The notes under the pieces were generated by a model. The model had not been told where the DNA came from and made no database searches. It worked only from the letters and a program-made list of their open reading frames with translations. DNA of 64,000 bases from Ponticoccus litoralis (GTDB taxonomy: Bacteria > Pseudomonadota > Alphaproteobacteria > Rhodobacterales > Rhodobacteraceae), in contig NZ_JBDNCH010000005.1 of assembly GCF_039769985.1 (NCBI RefSeq), positions 6,958 through 70,957 on the forward strand, in the 5' to 3' direction. A program made the translations under genes and the position numbers. This document shows positions 27,591-36,880 of the stretch, piece after piece (position 1 is the stretch's first letter; each line of letters opens with the position of its first letter).

Positions 27591-28063
27591 TTGCGGTACA
27601 CATCCGGCGGCGGGCCCTGCTGCGCAGGCAGGCGGCGCCGGATGCCGTCCGACGCCGCTCTGGCGGGCGGGGCGCCGTCCGTCACAGGCGACACCGGGCA
27701 TCGGCGGGCCGGTGCCGGACATGCCGGGCCCGCGCCATGCGGACAGGGCAGGCGAGGCAGGCACAATCCGCTTCGAACCGTCACCCTTGCAAGGCCCTCC
27801 GCCACACGGGGAGCCTGTCGGGGACCTGGCGCCCGCGGGCCACGCCCGCCCCCCATGCACAATGGACCGCGCCGCCGGGCAACCGGCAGGCCCGGATCGG
27901 GTGCCCCCTCGTTGCCGTTGACGCGCGCGGGGCAGGGCTGTATGAGCGGGGCGACCATAGAAGGAGATTGATGCGCTGAGGTCCTGATTTTTCCGCTTTT
28001 TGCGGCATCGACCGGCACCCCTGTGTGCCGACCCTTTCGTGCATCTTATTCTATGGAGTTCTC
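27591..28063. other. Intergenic region before the acetyltransferase
   Basis: 473 bp with no convincing gene; the first 300 bp are GC-rich with no recognisable feature. A good sigma70-like promoter lies at 27918-27946. Downstream of it is a nine-codon frame starting at 27941 and a small CCGC/GCGG hairpin near 27990. Confidence 0.5.
27918..27946 (+). promoter_or_regulatory. Sigma70-like promoter
   Basis: TTGACG, 17-bp spacer, TATGAG. Good hexamers and ideal spacing, 118 bp upstream of the acetyltransferase start. Confidence 0.5.
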
Positions 28064-28517
28064 ATGGAGAACCAGCACATCACGATCCGGTACGTATGAC
28101 GCGGCAACGGATCTTGCAAACCTGTCGGCCATCTGGCTGGACGCATCGCTCATGGCCCATCCGTTCATCGGCAAGCCAAGGCTGCTGGAGCAGCAGAAGC
28201 TGATCGAGGCGGAGTACCTGCCGAACTCGGAGACATGGGTCGCCTGCCACGGGGACAGCGCCCCGGGCTTCATCAGCCTTCTGGGCGATTTCGTCGGCGG
28301 GCTTTTCATCGCGCCGGACCGGCAGGGGCAGGGCATCGGCTGCAGGCTGATCGCCCATGCGCTGGCGCAGAAGGGCGCGCTCTCGCTTGAAGTCTACACC
28401 CGGAACGAACAGGCCATGCGGTTCTATGCCGCCCTGGGGTTCCGCGAAACCGCGCGTCGGGCCGTCGATGATTGCGGCTACCCCTATGAAAACGCGGCGC
28501 TGCATCTGAAAGCGTGA
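28064..28517 (+). CDS. GNAT-family N-acetyltransferase (frameshift near 28091)
   Basis: About 150 aa after removing an extra T at 28091 (453 bp). The N-terminus is MENQHITIR then TYDAATDLANLSAIW. The acetyl-CoA site is APDRQGQGIGCRLIAHAL (Q/RxxGxG/A), and the C-terminal strand LEVYTRNEQAMRFYAALGF is typical of GNATs. GGAG lies upstream of the start. Substrate unknown. A strong bidirectional hairpin separates it from the convergent EamA gene. Confidence 0.85.
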
Positions 28518-28521
28518 CCCC

Positions 28522-28552
28522 GTGACCGGGCAGGGCATCCTTGCCCGGTCAC
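28522..28552. terminator. Bidirectional hairpin between convergent genes
   Basis: GTGACCGGGCA and TGCCCGGTCAC form a perfect 11-bp stem around a 9-nt loop, 4 bp after the acetyltransferase stop. Confidence 0.6.
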
Positions 28553-28776
28553 CCCGCAGGCGCGCCGGGGCCTGACCGGCAGCGGTCCCGTTGCCCAAGG
28601 GCGTTTCTTCCCCGATCCGCAGGGCGCGCCGGGCTGCTGCCCGTCCCAGAGCCGTGCCGAAGGGTCGGCGCCCGGCCCTGCCGGTCTTGCGTGACAAGCC
28701 ATCGCCCGGGCGCCCTGTCCTTCCGCGATGCCAGCGGGTGCCGGATGCGGTCGCGGGGAAAAGTCGTCGCCGGGGC

Positions 28777-29625
28777 TTAACCCTCGGGGCTGCCAAGCAC
28801 ACCGATGGCGGCAAAGATCGCCAGCACCACCATCCATTGACGCGGCTTCAGCCGTTCGCCCAGGAACAGCGCCGCAAGCACGATGGTGAGGACTCTCGAA
28901 GGTGGAGGCCCCGACCGCCGCGAACTCTGGCCGGTCGGTACGGCCCGCGCCGATCACCGACCCCAGCGCAACCGCATCCAGCGCCCCCATCAGCGCCAGC
29001 AGCGGCAGGTGCCGCCGCTCCGGGCGCAGGGGGCGCGCAGGGCCAGCGCCACGGCCAGAACCGCCGCCAGCGCCACGGCGCGGGTGGGCGCCAGAAGCGC
29101 AAGTTCGCCTCCGGTGGCTGTCGCCGCCTGACCCACGGCAAAGGTCGCCGCGAAGCCCATGCCGGCAAGCAGCGACCAGAAGATGGCAGGCGCGCCGCCG
29201 CCAGAGCCATGGTCCTCCGGGTCGGACTGCGACAGCAGCGCGATGCCCCCGACGATGACCGCGACCATGCCCCATTGCAGCCCCGTGACCGGCGTGCCCG
29301 AGAGGCAGGCCCAGCCGACCGAAAGGATCGGGTAGGCCCCGATCACTGGCGCCACCAGCCGCACCGGACCGATGGAGAAGGCCTTGTAAAGCGCCAGGCC
29401 GCCAAGCGCGAAGAACAACCCCGACAGCATCGCCAGCGGCAGCGATCCGCCGCCCGCGCCCTGCTGCCAGGCCACCGCGCTGACCGGGGTCGCCAGCACC
29501 AGCCCGAAGCCCAGCACCCAGACCAGAGAGGCGAAGATGCCGTTGTTCTGGCTGACATAGCGGACGCAGACATCATGGGCCCCCCGGGCGAGGGCGGCGG
29601 CAAGGCCGAGGGTGATGGCGATCAT
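28777..29625 (-). CDS. EamA/DMT-family transporter (two frameshifts)
   Basis: Ten-helix drug/metabolite transporter, about 282 aa. One base is missing in the C run near 29025 and one A is extra near 28898; the two cancel and the total is 849 bp. Correcting them restores ALRAPLRPERRHLPLLALMG and ASTFEVLTIVLAALFLGERL, ending at GVLGSPEG. Two EamA repeats are evident, each with an ALGGLALYKAFSIG-like or LGERL-like end. The N-terminus IAITLGLAAALARGAHDVCV is a membrane segment. Substrate unknown. Confidence 0.82.
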
Positions 29626-29974
29626 GCGGGACGGCGCTCCTGTATGGCTTTGCGGGGGAAGCGGGTCCCCCGTACGGGTTGCTGTTGCCGGATCGGGCGG
29701 ATCGGAGTATTCTTATGGTTAAATTAATGTTCCTACGATGCAAACATTTTTGGCGGCAAAGGTGGCGGCATGCGCGACACTGGCACTTCCCCCATGGCAC
29801 CGGGCGGACCCTGTCCCTGCCATGTCGCAGGGCCGCGACGGGTGTCGGTGCGCCCCGGACAGCGGGCCAGGGCATCTGCGCGCCCCCTTCGGACAGCGCA
29901 GGGCCGGGGCAGGGCGGCCTCGGGCTTGATCCGGGTCAAGGCGCGCCCGGCACCACTCGGCTAGCGAGGCAGGC
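29626..29974. other. Divergent promoter region between EamA and globin genes
   Basis: 349 bp without a convincing gene. It contains an AT-rich block (29715-29755, GGTTAAATTAATGTTCC) suitable for promoters and an FNR-type box near the globin end. Confidence 0.5.
29926..29939 (+). promoter_or_regulatory. Crp/Fnr-family (FnrL/Dnr-type) box
   Basis: TTGATCCGGGTCAA has the FNR half-site layout TTGAT-N4-GTCAA, centred about 42 bp before the globin start codon. This is a typical activator position. Confidence 0.65.
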
Positions 29975-30382
29975 ATGAAAACAGCACTGGATCAGATTGG
30001 CGGAGAGGAGCGGCTGCACGCGCTGGTCACCGCCTTCTATGACCGGATGGAAACCGACCCCGAGGCCTACCCGCTGCTGCGGCTGCATTTTCGGGGCCAC
30101 GGGATGGCGCATACCGTGCAGGCGCAGATGGAATTCCTGTCCGGTTTCCTGGGCGGGCGTGCCTATTACCGCGAACGCAACGGCCATATGAACCTGCGCG
30201 AGATCCATGCACATGTGCCGATCCGGCAGGCGGATGCGGAGCTGTGGCTGAAGACCTTCGACGCGGCGCTGGCGGATTGCGGGATGGAGGGCCCGGCGGT
30301 CGAGAAGCTGCGCGCGACCCTGCGGCGGGCCGCGCATATGCTGGTGAACGACCTGCCCGACTGGCGCGAACAGCCCTCCTGA
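29975..30382 (+). CDS. Group II truncated haemoglobin
   Basis: 135-aa haem protein, usual for trHb group II. It has the globin start FYDRMETDPEAYPLL, the proximal-His region HMNLREIHAHVPI and a Trp in the G helix (AELWLKTFDAAL) typical of group II. Members bind O2 or NO and are linked to nitrosative stress. Regulation by an FNR/Dnr-type protein is suggested by the box upstream. Intact frame. Confidence 0.88.
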   Translation: MKTALDQIGGEERLHALVTAFYDRMETDPEAYPLLRLHFRGHGMAHTVQAQMEFLSGFLGGRAYYRERNGHMNLREIHAHVPIRQADAELWLKTFDAALADCGMEGPAVEKLRATLRRAAHMLVNDLPDWREQPS

Positions 30383-30410
30383 AAAAGCGTCGGGTCCGGG
30401 TGATTGCGGA

Positions 30411-30458
30411 GCGCAAATTCCATGAATGGAATTTGCGCAAGATCGTCGACGATCTTGC
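30411..30458. repeat. Two adjacent palindromes (REP/BIME-like element)
   Basis: GCGCAAATTCCAT-GA-ATGGAATTTGCGC (13-bp arms, 30411-30438) is followed at once by the 20-bp perfect palindrome CAAGATCGTCGACGATCTTG (30438-30457). They lie between the globin gene and a terminator, in non-coding DNA. Confidence 0.65.
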
Positions 30459-30489
30459 CGCCGCGGGCGGCAGCGGTCGGTAGAAATGG

Positions 30490-30523
30490 AAAGCCCCCTC
30501 GCAGGCTGCTGCGAGGGGGCTTT
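30490..30523. terminator. Bidirectional rho-independent terminator
   Basis: AAAGCCCCCTCGCAG-GCTG-CTGCGAGGGGGCTTT is a perfect 15-bp stem. It has A's on one side and T's on the other, so it serves the globin gene (plus) and the glutamine-synthetase-like gene (minus). Confidence 0.9.
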
Positions 30524-30543
30524 GTCGTGAAGGCGATCCGCGG

Positions 30544-31873
30544 TCAGATGTCGAGGGTGTTGTCTTTCTCCCACCTGGAGAAGTGGTTCACGAAGGAGTT
30601 CCACTCCTGCCGCTTCATCTTGATGTAGGAGGTCGAGAACGCGTCGCCCATGGCGGTCTTCAGCTCGGGGTCGGCGTCATAGGCGCGGATGGCGTCGAGC
30701 ATGTTGAGCGGCAGCATGGGCGCGCCGGTGACCTTGTGGCCCTCGGCATACATGTCGATGTCCCAGCGCTTGCCCGGATCGGCCTTCGAGCGGATGCCCG
30801 AGAGGCCGGCGGCGATGATCACCGCCTGCAGCAGGTAGGGGTTGGCGGCGCCGTCGGGCAGGCGCAGCTCGAAGCGAGCCGGGGCCGGGCACGCGCACCA
30901 TATGGGTGCGGTTGTTGCCGGTCCATGTCACCGAGTTGGGCGCCCATGTGGCGCCCGAGGTGGTGCGCGGCGCATTGATGCGCTTGTAGCTGTTCACCGT
31001 GGGGTTGGTGATCGCCGCCGGGGCGCTGGCGTGCTTCATGATGCCGCCGAGGAAGTGCTTGCCGCGCTCGGAGAGGCCCAGCTCGCCGGTCTGGCCCTCG
31101 CCCTTGCCGGCGAAGACGTTCTCCTTCGAGGCCTTGCCGGGCGCGTCCCAGACCGAGATATGGGCGTGGCAGCCGTTGCCGGTCAGTCCCTCGATGGGCT
31201 TGGGCATGAAGGTGGCGCGGAAGCCGTGCTTCTCGGCCACCGAGCGGGTCATGAACTTGAAGAAGGAATGCCTGTCGGCGGTCTTCAGGACGTCGTCGAA
31301 GTCCCAGTTCATCTCGAACTGGCCATTGGCGTCCTCGTGGTCGTTCTGGTAGGGGCCCCAGCCGAGATCGAGCATGTAGTCGCAGATCTCGCGGATCACG
31401 TCGTAGCGGCGCATGATGGCCTGCTGGTCGTAGCAGGGCTTCGCGGCGGTGTCGAAGGGGTCGGAGATCTCGTCGCCCTCGGGGGTGAGCAGGAAGAACT
31501 CGGCCTCGATGCCGGTCTTGACGTGCAGCCCCTCTTCGGCGGCCTCGTCGATCAGCCGGCGCAGCACGTTGCGCGGCGCCCGGGCGACGTCCTGGCCCTC
31601 CATCACGCAGTTGCTGGCGACCCAGGCGATCTCGGGCTGCCAGGGCAGCTGGATCACCGAAGACGGGTCCGGCACCGCCAGCATGTCGGGATGCGCGGGG
31701 GTCAGGTCGAGCCAGGTGGCGAAGCCCGCGAAGCCGGCGCCGTCCTTCTGCATGCCGGCGATGGCCTGCGCCGGGACCAGCTTGGCGCGCTGGCCGCCGA
31801 AGAGGTCGGTGTAGGAGATCATGAAGTACTTGACGCCCTTGTCCTTGGCGTAGGCGGCCAGGTCGATGGTCAT
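30544..31873 (-). CDS. gmaS: Gamma-glutamylmethylamide synthetase / type III glutamine synthetase-like (frameshift near 30881)
   Basis: ATP-dependent ligase of the glutamine synthetase superfamily, about 442 aa after removing one G near 30881 (1329 bp). GS motifs: EAEFFLLTPEGDE (metal site), NDHEDANGQFEMNW, GNGCHAHISVWD and NPTVNSYKRINAP. As last gene of an mgsABC-like operon it most likely ligates methylamine to glutamate (GmaS); the same arrangement in rhizobia is named glnT. Start at ATG 31873. The frame break lies in CCCGGCCCCGGC; correction gives VRVPAPARFELRLPDG. The symbol is assigned from context. Confidence 0.8.
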
Positions 31874-31917
31874 TTCCGCTGTTTCCCTGTTGTCTTTTCG
31901 TTTGTTTTTCACAGAAA

Positions 31918-31947
31918 CGGCGCGGCCCCGTCGAGAGGGCCGCGCCG
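31918..31947 (-). terminator. Intercistronic hairpin between mgsC-like and gmaS-like genes
   Basis: CGGCGCGGCCC-N8-GGGCCGCGCCG, an 11-bp perfect stem followed on the minus strand by TTTCTG. It sits 12 bp after the mgsC-like stop and may attenuate transcription into gmaS or stabilise upstream mRNA. Confidence 0.5.
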
Positions 31948-31959
31948 CAAGAGCTCTGG

Positions 31960-33303
31960 TCAGTAGCCGGTGCCGGGCTTGCCGGGGTACCAGTCGCTGC
32001 CGGCGAGGGGGATCTTGGCCATGGCCGCCGCCTCCAGCGTCAGGGCACAGAGGTCCTCGGGTTCGAGGTTGTGCAGGTGGCTCTTGCCACAGGCCCGCGC
32101 GATGGTCTGGGCCTCCAGCGTCATCACCTTGAGGTAGTTGTTGAGCCGCCGCCCGCCCTCGACCGGATCGAAGCGCGCCATCAGGTCCGGGTCCTGCGTG
32201 GTGATGCCCGCCGGGTCGCGGCCCTCCTGCCAGTCGTCATAGGCGCCCGCGGTGGTGCCCAGCTTCTGGTACTCGGCCTCCCACTTCGGATCGTTGTCGC
32301 CAAGCGCGATCAGCGCCGCCGTGCCGATGGCCACCGCATCGGCGCCAAGCGCCATGCATTTGGCCACATCGGCGCCGGTGCGGACCCCGCCCGAGACCAC
32401 CAGCTGCACCTCGCGGTGCATGCCCGAGTCCTGCAGCGCCCGCACGGATTCGCGGATGCAGGCGAGGATCGGCTGGCCGACGTGCTCGATGAAGACGTCC
32501 TGCGTGGCCGCGGTGCCGCCCTGCATGCCGTCCAGCACCACCACATCCGCGCCCGCCTTGACCGCCAGCGTGGTGTCGAAGTAGGGCCGCGCCCCGCCGA
32601 TCTTGATGTAGATCGGCACGCGCCAGCCGGTGATCTCGCGCAGCTCGAGGATCTTGATCTCCAGGTCGTCCGGCCCGGTCCAGTCCGGGTGACGGCAGGC
32701 CGAACGCTGGTCGATGCCCTTGGGCAGGTTGCGCATCTCGGCCACGCGGTCAGAGATCTTCTGCCCCAGGAGCATGCCGCCGCCGCCGGGCTTGGCGCCC
32801 TGGCCCACGACGATCTCGATGGCATCGGCGCGGCGCAGGTCGTCGGGGTTCATGCCGTAGCGCGAGGGCAGGTACTGGTAGACCAGCCGCTGCGAATGGC
32901 CGCGCTCTTCCGGGGTCATGCCGCCGTCGCCGGTGGTGGTCGAGGTGCCCGCCAGCGTGGCGCCGCGCCCCAGCGCCTCTTTCGCCGGACCGGAGAGCGC
33001 GCCGAAGGACATGCCCGCGATGGTGATCGGAATATCCAGCTGGATCGGGTTCTTGGCAAAGCGCGTGCCCAGCGTCACCGAGGTGTCGCAGCGCTCGCGG
33101 TAGCCTTCCAGCGGATAGCGCGAGATCGAGGCGCCGAGGAACAGCAGGTCGTCGAAGTGCGGCACCTTGCGCTTGGCGCCGCCGCCGCGGATGTCGTAGA
33201 TGCCGGTCGCCGCGGCCCGCCGGATCTCGGCGTTGATCGACTGCGAGAAGGTCGCCGACTGGATCGGCGTGGTGCGCGGCGCGTGTCTTGTATCGTCTTT
33301 CAT
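31960..33303 (-). CDS. mgsC: FMN-binding glutamate-synthase-domain protein (MgsC/GlxD-like)
   Basis: 447-aa protein homologous to the FMN/Fe-S central domain of glutamate synthase. Motifs: ITIAGMSFGALSGPAKEALG, TSTTTGDGGMTPEERGHSQR, GQGAKPGGGGMLLGQKI, VVLDGMQGGTAATQDVF and a C-terminal GADAVAIGTAAL. In the N-methylglutamate pathway it is one of three subunits of N-methylglutamate synthase. Frame intact. Followed by gmaS after a hairpin and preceded by the GXGXG subunit 12 bp upstream. Confidence 0.85.
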   Translation of the reverse strand: MKDDTRHAPRTTPIQSATFSQSINAEIRRAAATGIYDIRGGGAKRKVPHFDDLLFLGASISRYPLEGYRERCDTSVTLGTRFAKNPIQLDIPITIAGMSFGALSGPAKEALGRGATLAGTSTTTGDGGMTPEERGHSQRLVYQYLPSRYGMNPDDLRRADAIEIVVGQGAKPGGGGMLLGQKISDRVAEMRNLPKGIDQRSACRHPDWTGPDDLEIKILELREITGWRVPIYIKIGGARPYFDTTLAVKAGADVVVLDGMQGGTAATQDVFIEHVGQPILACIRESVRALQDSGMHREVQLVVSGGVRTGADVAKCMALGADAVAIGTAALIALGDNDPKWEAEYQKLGTTAGAYDDWQEGRDPAGITTQDPDLMARFDPVEGGRRLNNYLKVMTLEAQTIARACGKSHLHNLEPEDLCALTLEAAAMAKIPLAGSDWYPGKPGTGY

Positions 33304-33315
33304 CTGGCGGGCCCC

Positions 33316-33994
33316 TCAGTAGGCGTTGTCAGGCTTGAAGTTGTACAGCTGGCGGGCCGAGCCGTAGCGCTTGAACTCTTCGGGCTTGGCGTCGCAGCCG
33401 CCGCGCTCCAGCAGCTCGGCCAGCAGCGTCAGGTGCTCGGGCCGCATCTCCTTCTCGATGCAGTCGGCGCCCAGCGATTTCACCGAGCCGCGCACGAAGA
33501 GCCGCGCCTCGTAAAGCGAATCCCCCAGCGCCTCGCCGGCATCGCCGCAGACCACCAGGTTGCCGGACTGCGCCATGAAGGCCGACATATGGCCGATGTT
33601 GCCGTGCACGATGATGTCGATGCCCTTCATCGAGATGCCGCAGCGCGAGCTGGCATTGCCCTTGATGACCAGCGTGCCGCCGCGCCCGGTGGCGCCGGCG
33701 TACTGGCTGGCGTCACCCTCGACGATGACGGTGCCCGACATCATGTTCTCGGCCACGCCCGGCCCGGCAGAGCCGTGCACATGCACCGTGGCCTGCTTGT
33801 TCATGCCGGCGCAGTAATAGCCGGTGGAGCCCTTGACCGAGACCTCGATGGGCGCGTCGAGGCCCACGGCAATGGCATGGCTGCCGCGCGGATTGACGAC
33901 TTCCCAGTGCGGTCTGGTTGGTGCTTCCGGCCTGCGCGTGCAGCGTTTCGTTCAGCGAGCGCAGCCCTTCTACCGCAAGGTCAAATGTCTGCAT
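33316..33994 (-). CDS. mgsB: GXGXG-domain glutamate-synthase subunit (MgsB/GlxC-like), frameshift near 33908
   Basis: Beta-helix protein homologous to the C-terminal GltB domain, about 225 aa after removing one base near 33908 (678 bp; restores QTAWEVVNPRG). Repeated strands such as VSVKGSTGYYCAGMN, GTVIVEGDASQYAGATGRGG and DIIVHGNIGHMSAFMAQSG show the GXGXG architecture. It starts 3 bp after the glutaminase-like subunit stop. It is the second subunit of the inferred N-methylglutamate synthase. The inserted base creates CACTGGG, seen at three other breaks. Confidence 0.83.
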
Positions 33995-33997
33995 GTC

Positions 33998-34895
33998 TCA
34001 GTGCTTCCAGAAGTAGACGGTTGCGGGTTCGGGTTCCCAGACGCGGGCATCCTCGATGCCCGGCAGGTTCACCAGCGCGCGGTATTCGCTGCCGAAGGCA
34101 ACGTATTGATCGGTCTCGGCCATGACGGCGGGCTTGCAGGCGATCGGGTCGCGCACCACGCCAAAGCCGTCCTCGGTCCCCACCACGAAGGTGAAGAAGC
34201 CGTCGAGATCCTGCAGCGCGCCTTCCAGGGCCTCGCCCAGCGTCGCGCCCTGCTGCATCTTCCGAGGTCAGGTAGGCGGCGCCGACCTCGGTGTCGTTCT
34301 GGGTCTCGATATGGACCCCGTCGCGGCGCAGCTTGCGGCGCAGCGAGTTGTGGTTCGACAGCGAGCCATTGTGCACAAGGCACTGGTCGGGGCCGGTGTT
34401 GAAGGGATGCGCACCCATGGTGGTCACGGCGGATTCGGTCGCCATGCGGGTATGGCCGATGCCATGGCTGCCCTGCATCTTCGAGACCTCGAAGCGCGCC
34501 GCCACGTCCTTGGGCAGGCCGACTTCCTTGTAGATCTCCAGCGTCTCGCCCGAGGACATGACGCGCACGCCCGGCGCCACATCCGCCAGCGCCTTGCGCG
34601 CCTCGGCGAGCTTGTCGGCGGGCAGGTCGAGCACCGCGTGGCTGTCCTTGCGGGTCAGGCCGACCCCGGCGCCGATCGCCGCGCCCAGCTTTTCGGCGAG
34701 ATCGCCGAAGGCCGCGTCACCCTCGTCCGACTGCACCGTCAGCTTCGACCGGCCCTCGGCGGTATTGCCGTAGATGGCGATCCCGGCGCTGTCCGGGCCG
34801 CGATCGGTCATGGTGATCAACATGTCCGTCAACAGGGCGCCAAGCTGCGGCTCCAGCGCCTTGTCCTTCAGAAAGAGTCCGACAATCCCGCACAT
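33998..34895 (-). CDS. mgsA: Class II glutamine amidotransferase subunit (MgsA/GlxB-like), frameshift near 34262
   Basis: Ntn-type amidotransferase, about 298 aa after removing one G near 34262 (897 bp). The start at 34895 puts the nucleophile Cys at position 2 (MCGIVGLF). The motifs MTDRGPDSAGIAIYG, GIGHTRMATESAVT and LVHNGSLSNHNSLRR are typical. First gene of the mgsABC-gmaS-type operon; it delivers the amine or ammonia from a glutamine-like donor (gamma-glutamylmethylamide in the N-methylglutamate pathway). Confidence 0.83.
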
Positions 34896-35244
34896 TCGCG
34901 TTTGCTCCACTTCTTGATTCTGCCCGCGGGCACCTGACGAAAGGCTAGCACCCGATCCCTGATCCCGCAACTGATATGAAAAAAGTTTTCCTCACAGTCA
35001 ATCAAGCCTGCCAAATCGCCCAAAAACCCGCCGATTTCCTCAGCAAACATGAGAAATCGCCAAACCGCGCCCCCGCCCTGTGGCCCGCATGACACCGGCC
35101 CGCCACCTCTGCGCGGCATGGGGCAGGCGGGTGTTCAGGCGCGAGGAACGTCCGGCGCCCCCGGCGGCGGGCAGAGTTTCACCGTGTTGCAAAACCTTTC
35201 CCCGCAGTGGAGAAAAGAGAGGCAAGGACGCGCAGGAGGGGACG
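34896..35244. promoter_or_regulatory. Divergent promoter region between mgsA-like and GlxA-type genes
   Basis: 349 bp, AT-rich near 34975-35060. A dyad at 35032-35059 pairs CGATTTC-C-TCA with TGA-G-AAATCG around a 7-nt centre, and AAATCGCC occurs twice. Candidate sites for the activator encoded downstream. Confidence 0.5.
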
Positions 35245-36240
35245 ATGACCGACGCGGTGCTGAAGATCGGCCTGCTGATTTTCCCGGGCTTTCCGATGGC
35301 CTGCCTGACCTCCGTGATCGAGCCGCTGCGCGCGGCGAACGAGATTTCGGGCGGCACCCGCTTTGCATGGGAACTGGTCTCGGACGGCGAATCGCGGGTG
35401 ATGTCCAGCGCCGGCATCGCCTTCGAGGCAACGCGCCGGCTGAGCGACCTGGGCGATTGCGATTACCTGCTGCTGCTTTCCGCCCCGACCAGCAGTTTTC
35501 GCGATGACAATGCCGCCGCCGACCTGCGGCGCGCGGCCCGTCACGGCACGGTGCTGGGGGCGATCAGCGGCGGCGTCTTTCCGCTGTTGCGCAGTGGCGC
35601 GGTGCGCGGCGGGCCGTTTTCCGTCCATTGGTGCTACGAGGCGGCCTTTCACGCCGAATTTCCCGAGGTCGAGGCCTCGGGAAAGGTCATCGAGATTTCG
35701 CCGCGCTGCGTGACCGCCTCGGGGGCGGCGGCGGCCTTCGACCTTGCGCTGTCGCTTGTGGACGGCGCACTTGGTCCCGAGACCGCGACAGAGGTCGCCT
35801 GCTGGTTCCAGCACCCGATGGTGCGCAAGACCGGCGTGGCGCAGGTGATCCCGGTGACCGGCGGCAACCGGCAGGAGGACGTGCCGCCGCTGGTGGCGCG
35901 GGCCATCGAGCTGGTCGCGGGCAATCTGGACGATCCGCCGACGGTGGCAGAGATCGCCGAGGCGCTGGACATCACCCCGCGCCATCTGGAACGCAGTTTC
36001 AAGAAGGCGGTGGGGCAGAACCCCACGCGCTATTTCCGCCAGATGCGGATGAAGGCGGCGCGGCAGATCGTCATGTATTCCAACGACACGCTGGCCGAGA
36101 TCGCCGAGGCCGTGGGCTATGCCAGCGCCAAGGTCTTCAACCGGCATTACACCGAGGCCTTCGGCCTGCCCCCGCGCGAGGACAGGCGCCGGATCAACCT
36201 GAATCGGGTGCGGGAAAACCTGCCGGTGCCCTCGGTCTGA
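35245..36240 (+). CDS. glxA: GlxA-family (AraC-type) transcriptional regulator
   Basis: 331-aa regulator with an N-terminal DJ-1/PfpI-like amidase domain (about residues 8-195; IGLLIFPGFPMACLTSVIEP, GAISGGVFPLL) and a C-terminal AraC HTH pair (about 225-320; PTVAEIAEALDITPRHLERS, TLAEIAEAVGYASAKVFNRH). The start was set at 35245 because AGGAGGGG lies just upstream; an earlier ATG lacks this. Placed between the mgs-type and sox/mgd-type operons, it is likely the activator of both. Symbol by similarity to the rhizobial glxA neighbourhood. Confidence 0.87.
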   Translation: MTDAVLKIGLLIFPGFPMACLTSVIEPLRAANEISGGTRFAWELVSDGESRVMSSAGIAFEATRRLSDLGDCDYLLLLSAPTSSFRDDNAAADLRRAARHGTVLGAISGGVFPLLRSGAVRGGPFSVHWCYEAAFHAEFPEVEASGKVIEISPRCVTASGAAAAFDLALSLVDGALGPETATEVACWFQHPMVRKTGVAQVIPVTGGNRQEDVPPLVARAIELVAGNLDDPPTVAEIAEALDITPRHLERSFKKAVGQNPTRYFRQMRMKAARQIVMYSNDTLAEIAEAVGYASAKVFNRHYTEAFGLPPREDRRRINLNRVRENLPVPSV

Positions 36241-36328
36241 CCGACCGGGCGGCGGCGGGCCCTTGGGCAGAGTGCGTCACCGACGGCCCGGGCATGGCGC
36301 GGGCCATCGGTGTTTCAGATCGGGCGCC

Positions 36329-36880
36329 TTACAGCGCCGAGTGCATCCCGGTCAGCAGCGCGTGATGCAGCGAGCCCGCCGAAGAGCGCGGCCCGATCAC
36401 CGAGAAATGCCCCGGGGCCCGGACGACGAGGAAGCAGCCCAGATGCTCGATGGCGGTGCGGATCGCCTCGCCGCCGGTAAAGCGGCGCACGTCGGCGTTG
36501 CAGACCCGTTCCAGCACGTCCCCCAGCCGGTCGCCCTTCAGATCGAAGCGGCACCAGGCGTCGGTCTGTTCGGTCACGCTGGCCACGCCCGAGGCCTTTC
36601 CGGCAATCTCGCGGGCCAGGTCCTCCTGCGTGGCGAAGGGGGCTTCGACCATCCACTGGTCCGGTCCCATCCAGAAGGCGGAGGATGAGGCGCGGCCCGG
36701 GGCGGGGGCCTCGGCCCCGGTCACCTCGGCCACCAGCGCGGCGCCGGCGGCCTCCTGTCCCAGACGGGCGGCGACAGAGGCCAGCGCCACGTCGGTGACC
36801 TCGATCAGGTCCTGGCCGTGGTGGTGGTCGCGGCGCGGCTCGTGCCCGCCAAGCGGAGTGATGGCGATGAGGTCATGCAC
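36329..36880 (-). CDS. soxG: Heterotetrameric sarcosine oxidase-family gamma subunit (MgdD/SoxG-like)
   Basis: Small subunit, about 183 aa from the GTG at 36880; an upstream ATG (36922) would overlap soxA by 50 bp. Contains ASSSAFWMGPDQWMVE and TDAWCRFDLKGDRLGDVLER, a GcvT-like fold segment seen in gamma subunits. It is the last gene of soxB-soxD-soxA-soxG and overlaps soxA by 8 bp. It completes the complex that oxidises sarcosine or N-methylglutamate with transfer of the methyl carbon to tetrahydrofolate. The start is uncertain. Confidence 0.8.
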   Translation of the reverse strand: MHDLIAITPLGGHEPRRDHHHGQDLIEVTDVALASVAARLGQEAAGAALVAEVTGAEAPAPGRASSSAFWMGPDQWMVEAPFATQEDLAREIAGKASGVASVTEQTDAWCRFDLKGDRLGDVLERVCNADVRRFTGGEAIRTAIEHLGCFLVVRAPGHFSVIGPRSSAGSLHHALLTGMHSAL

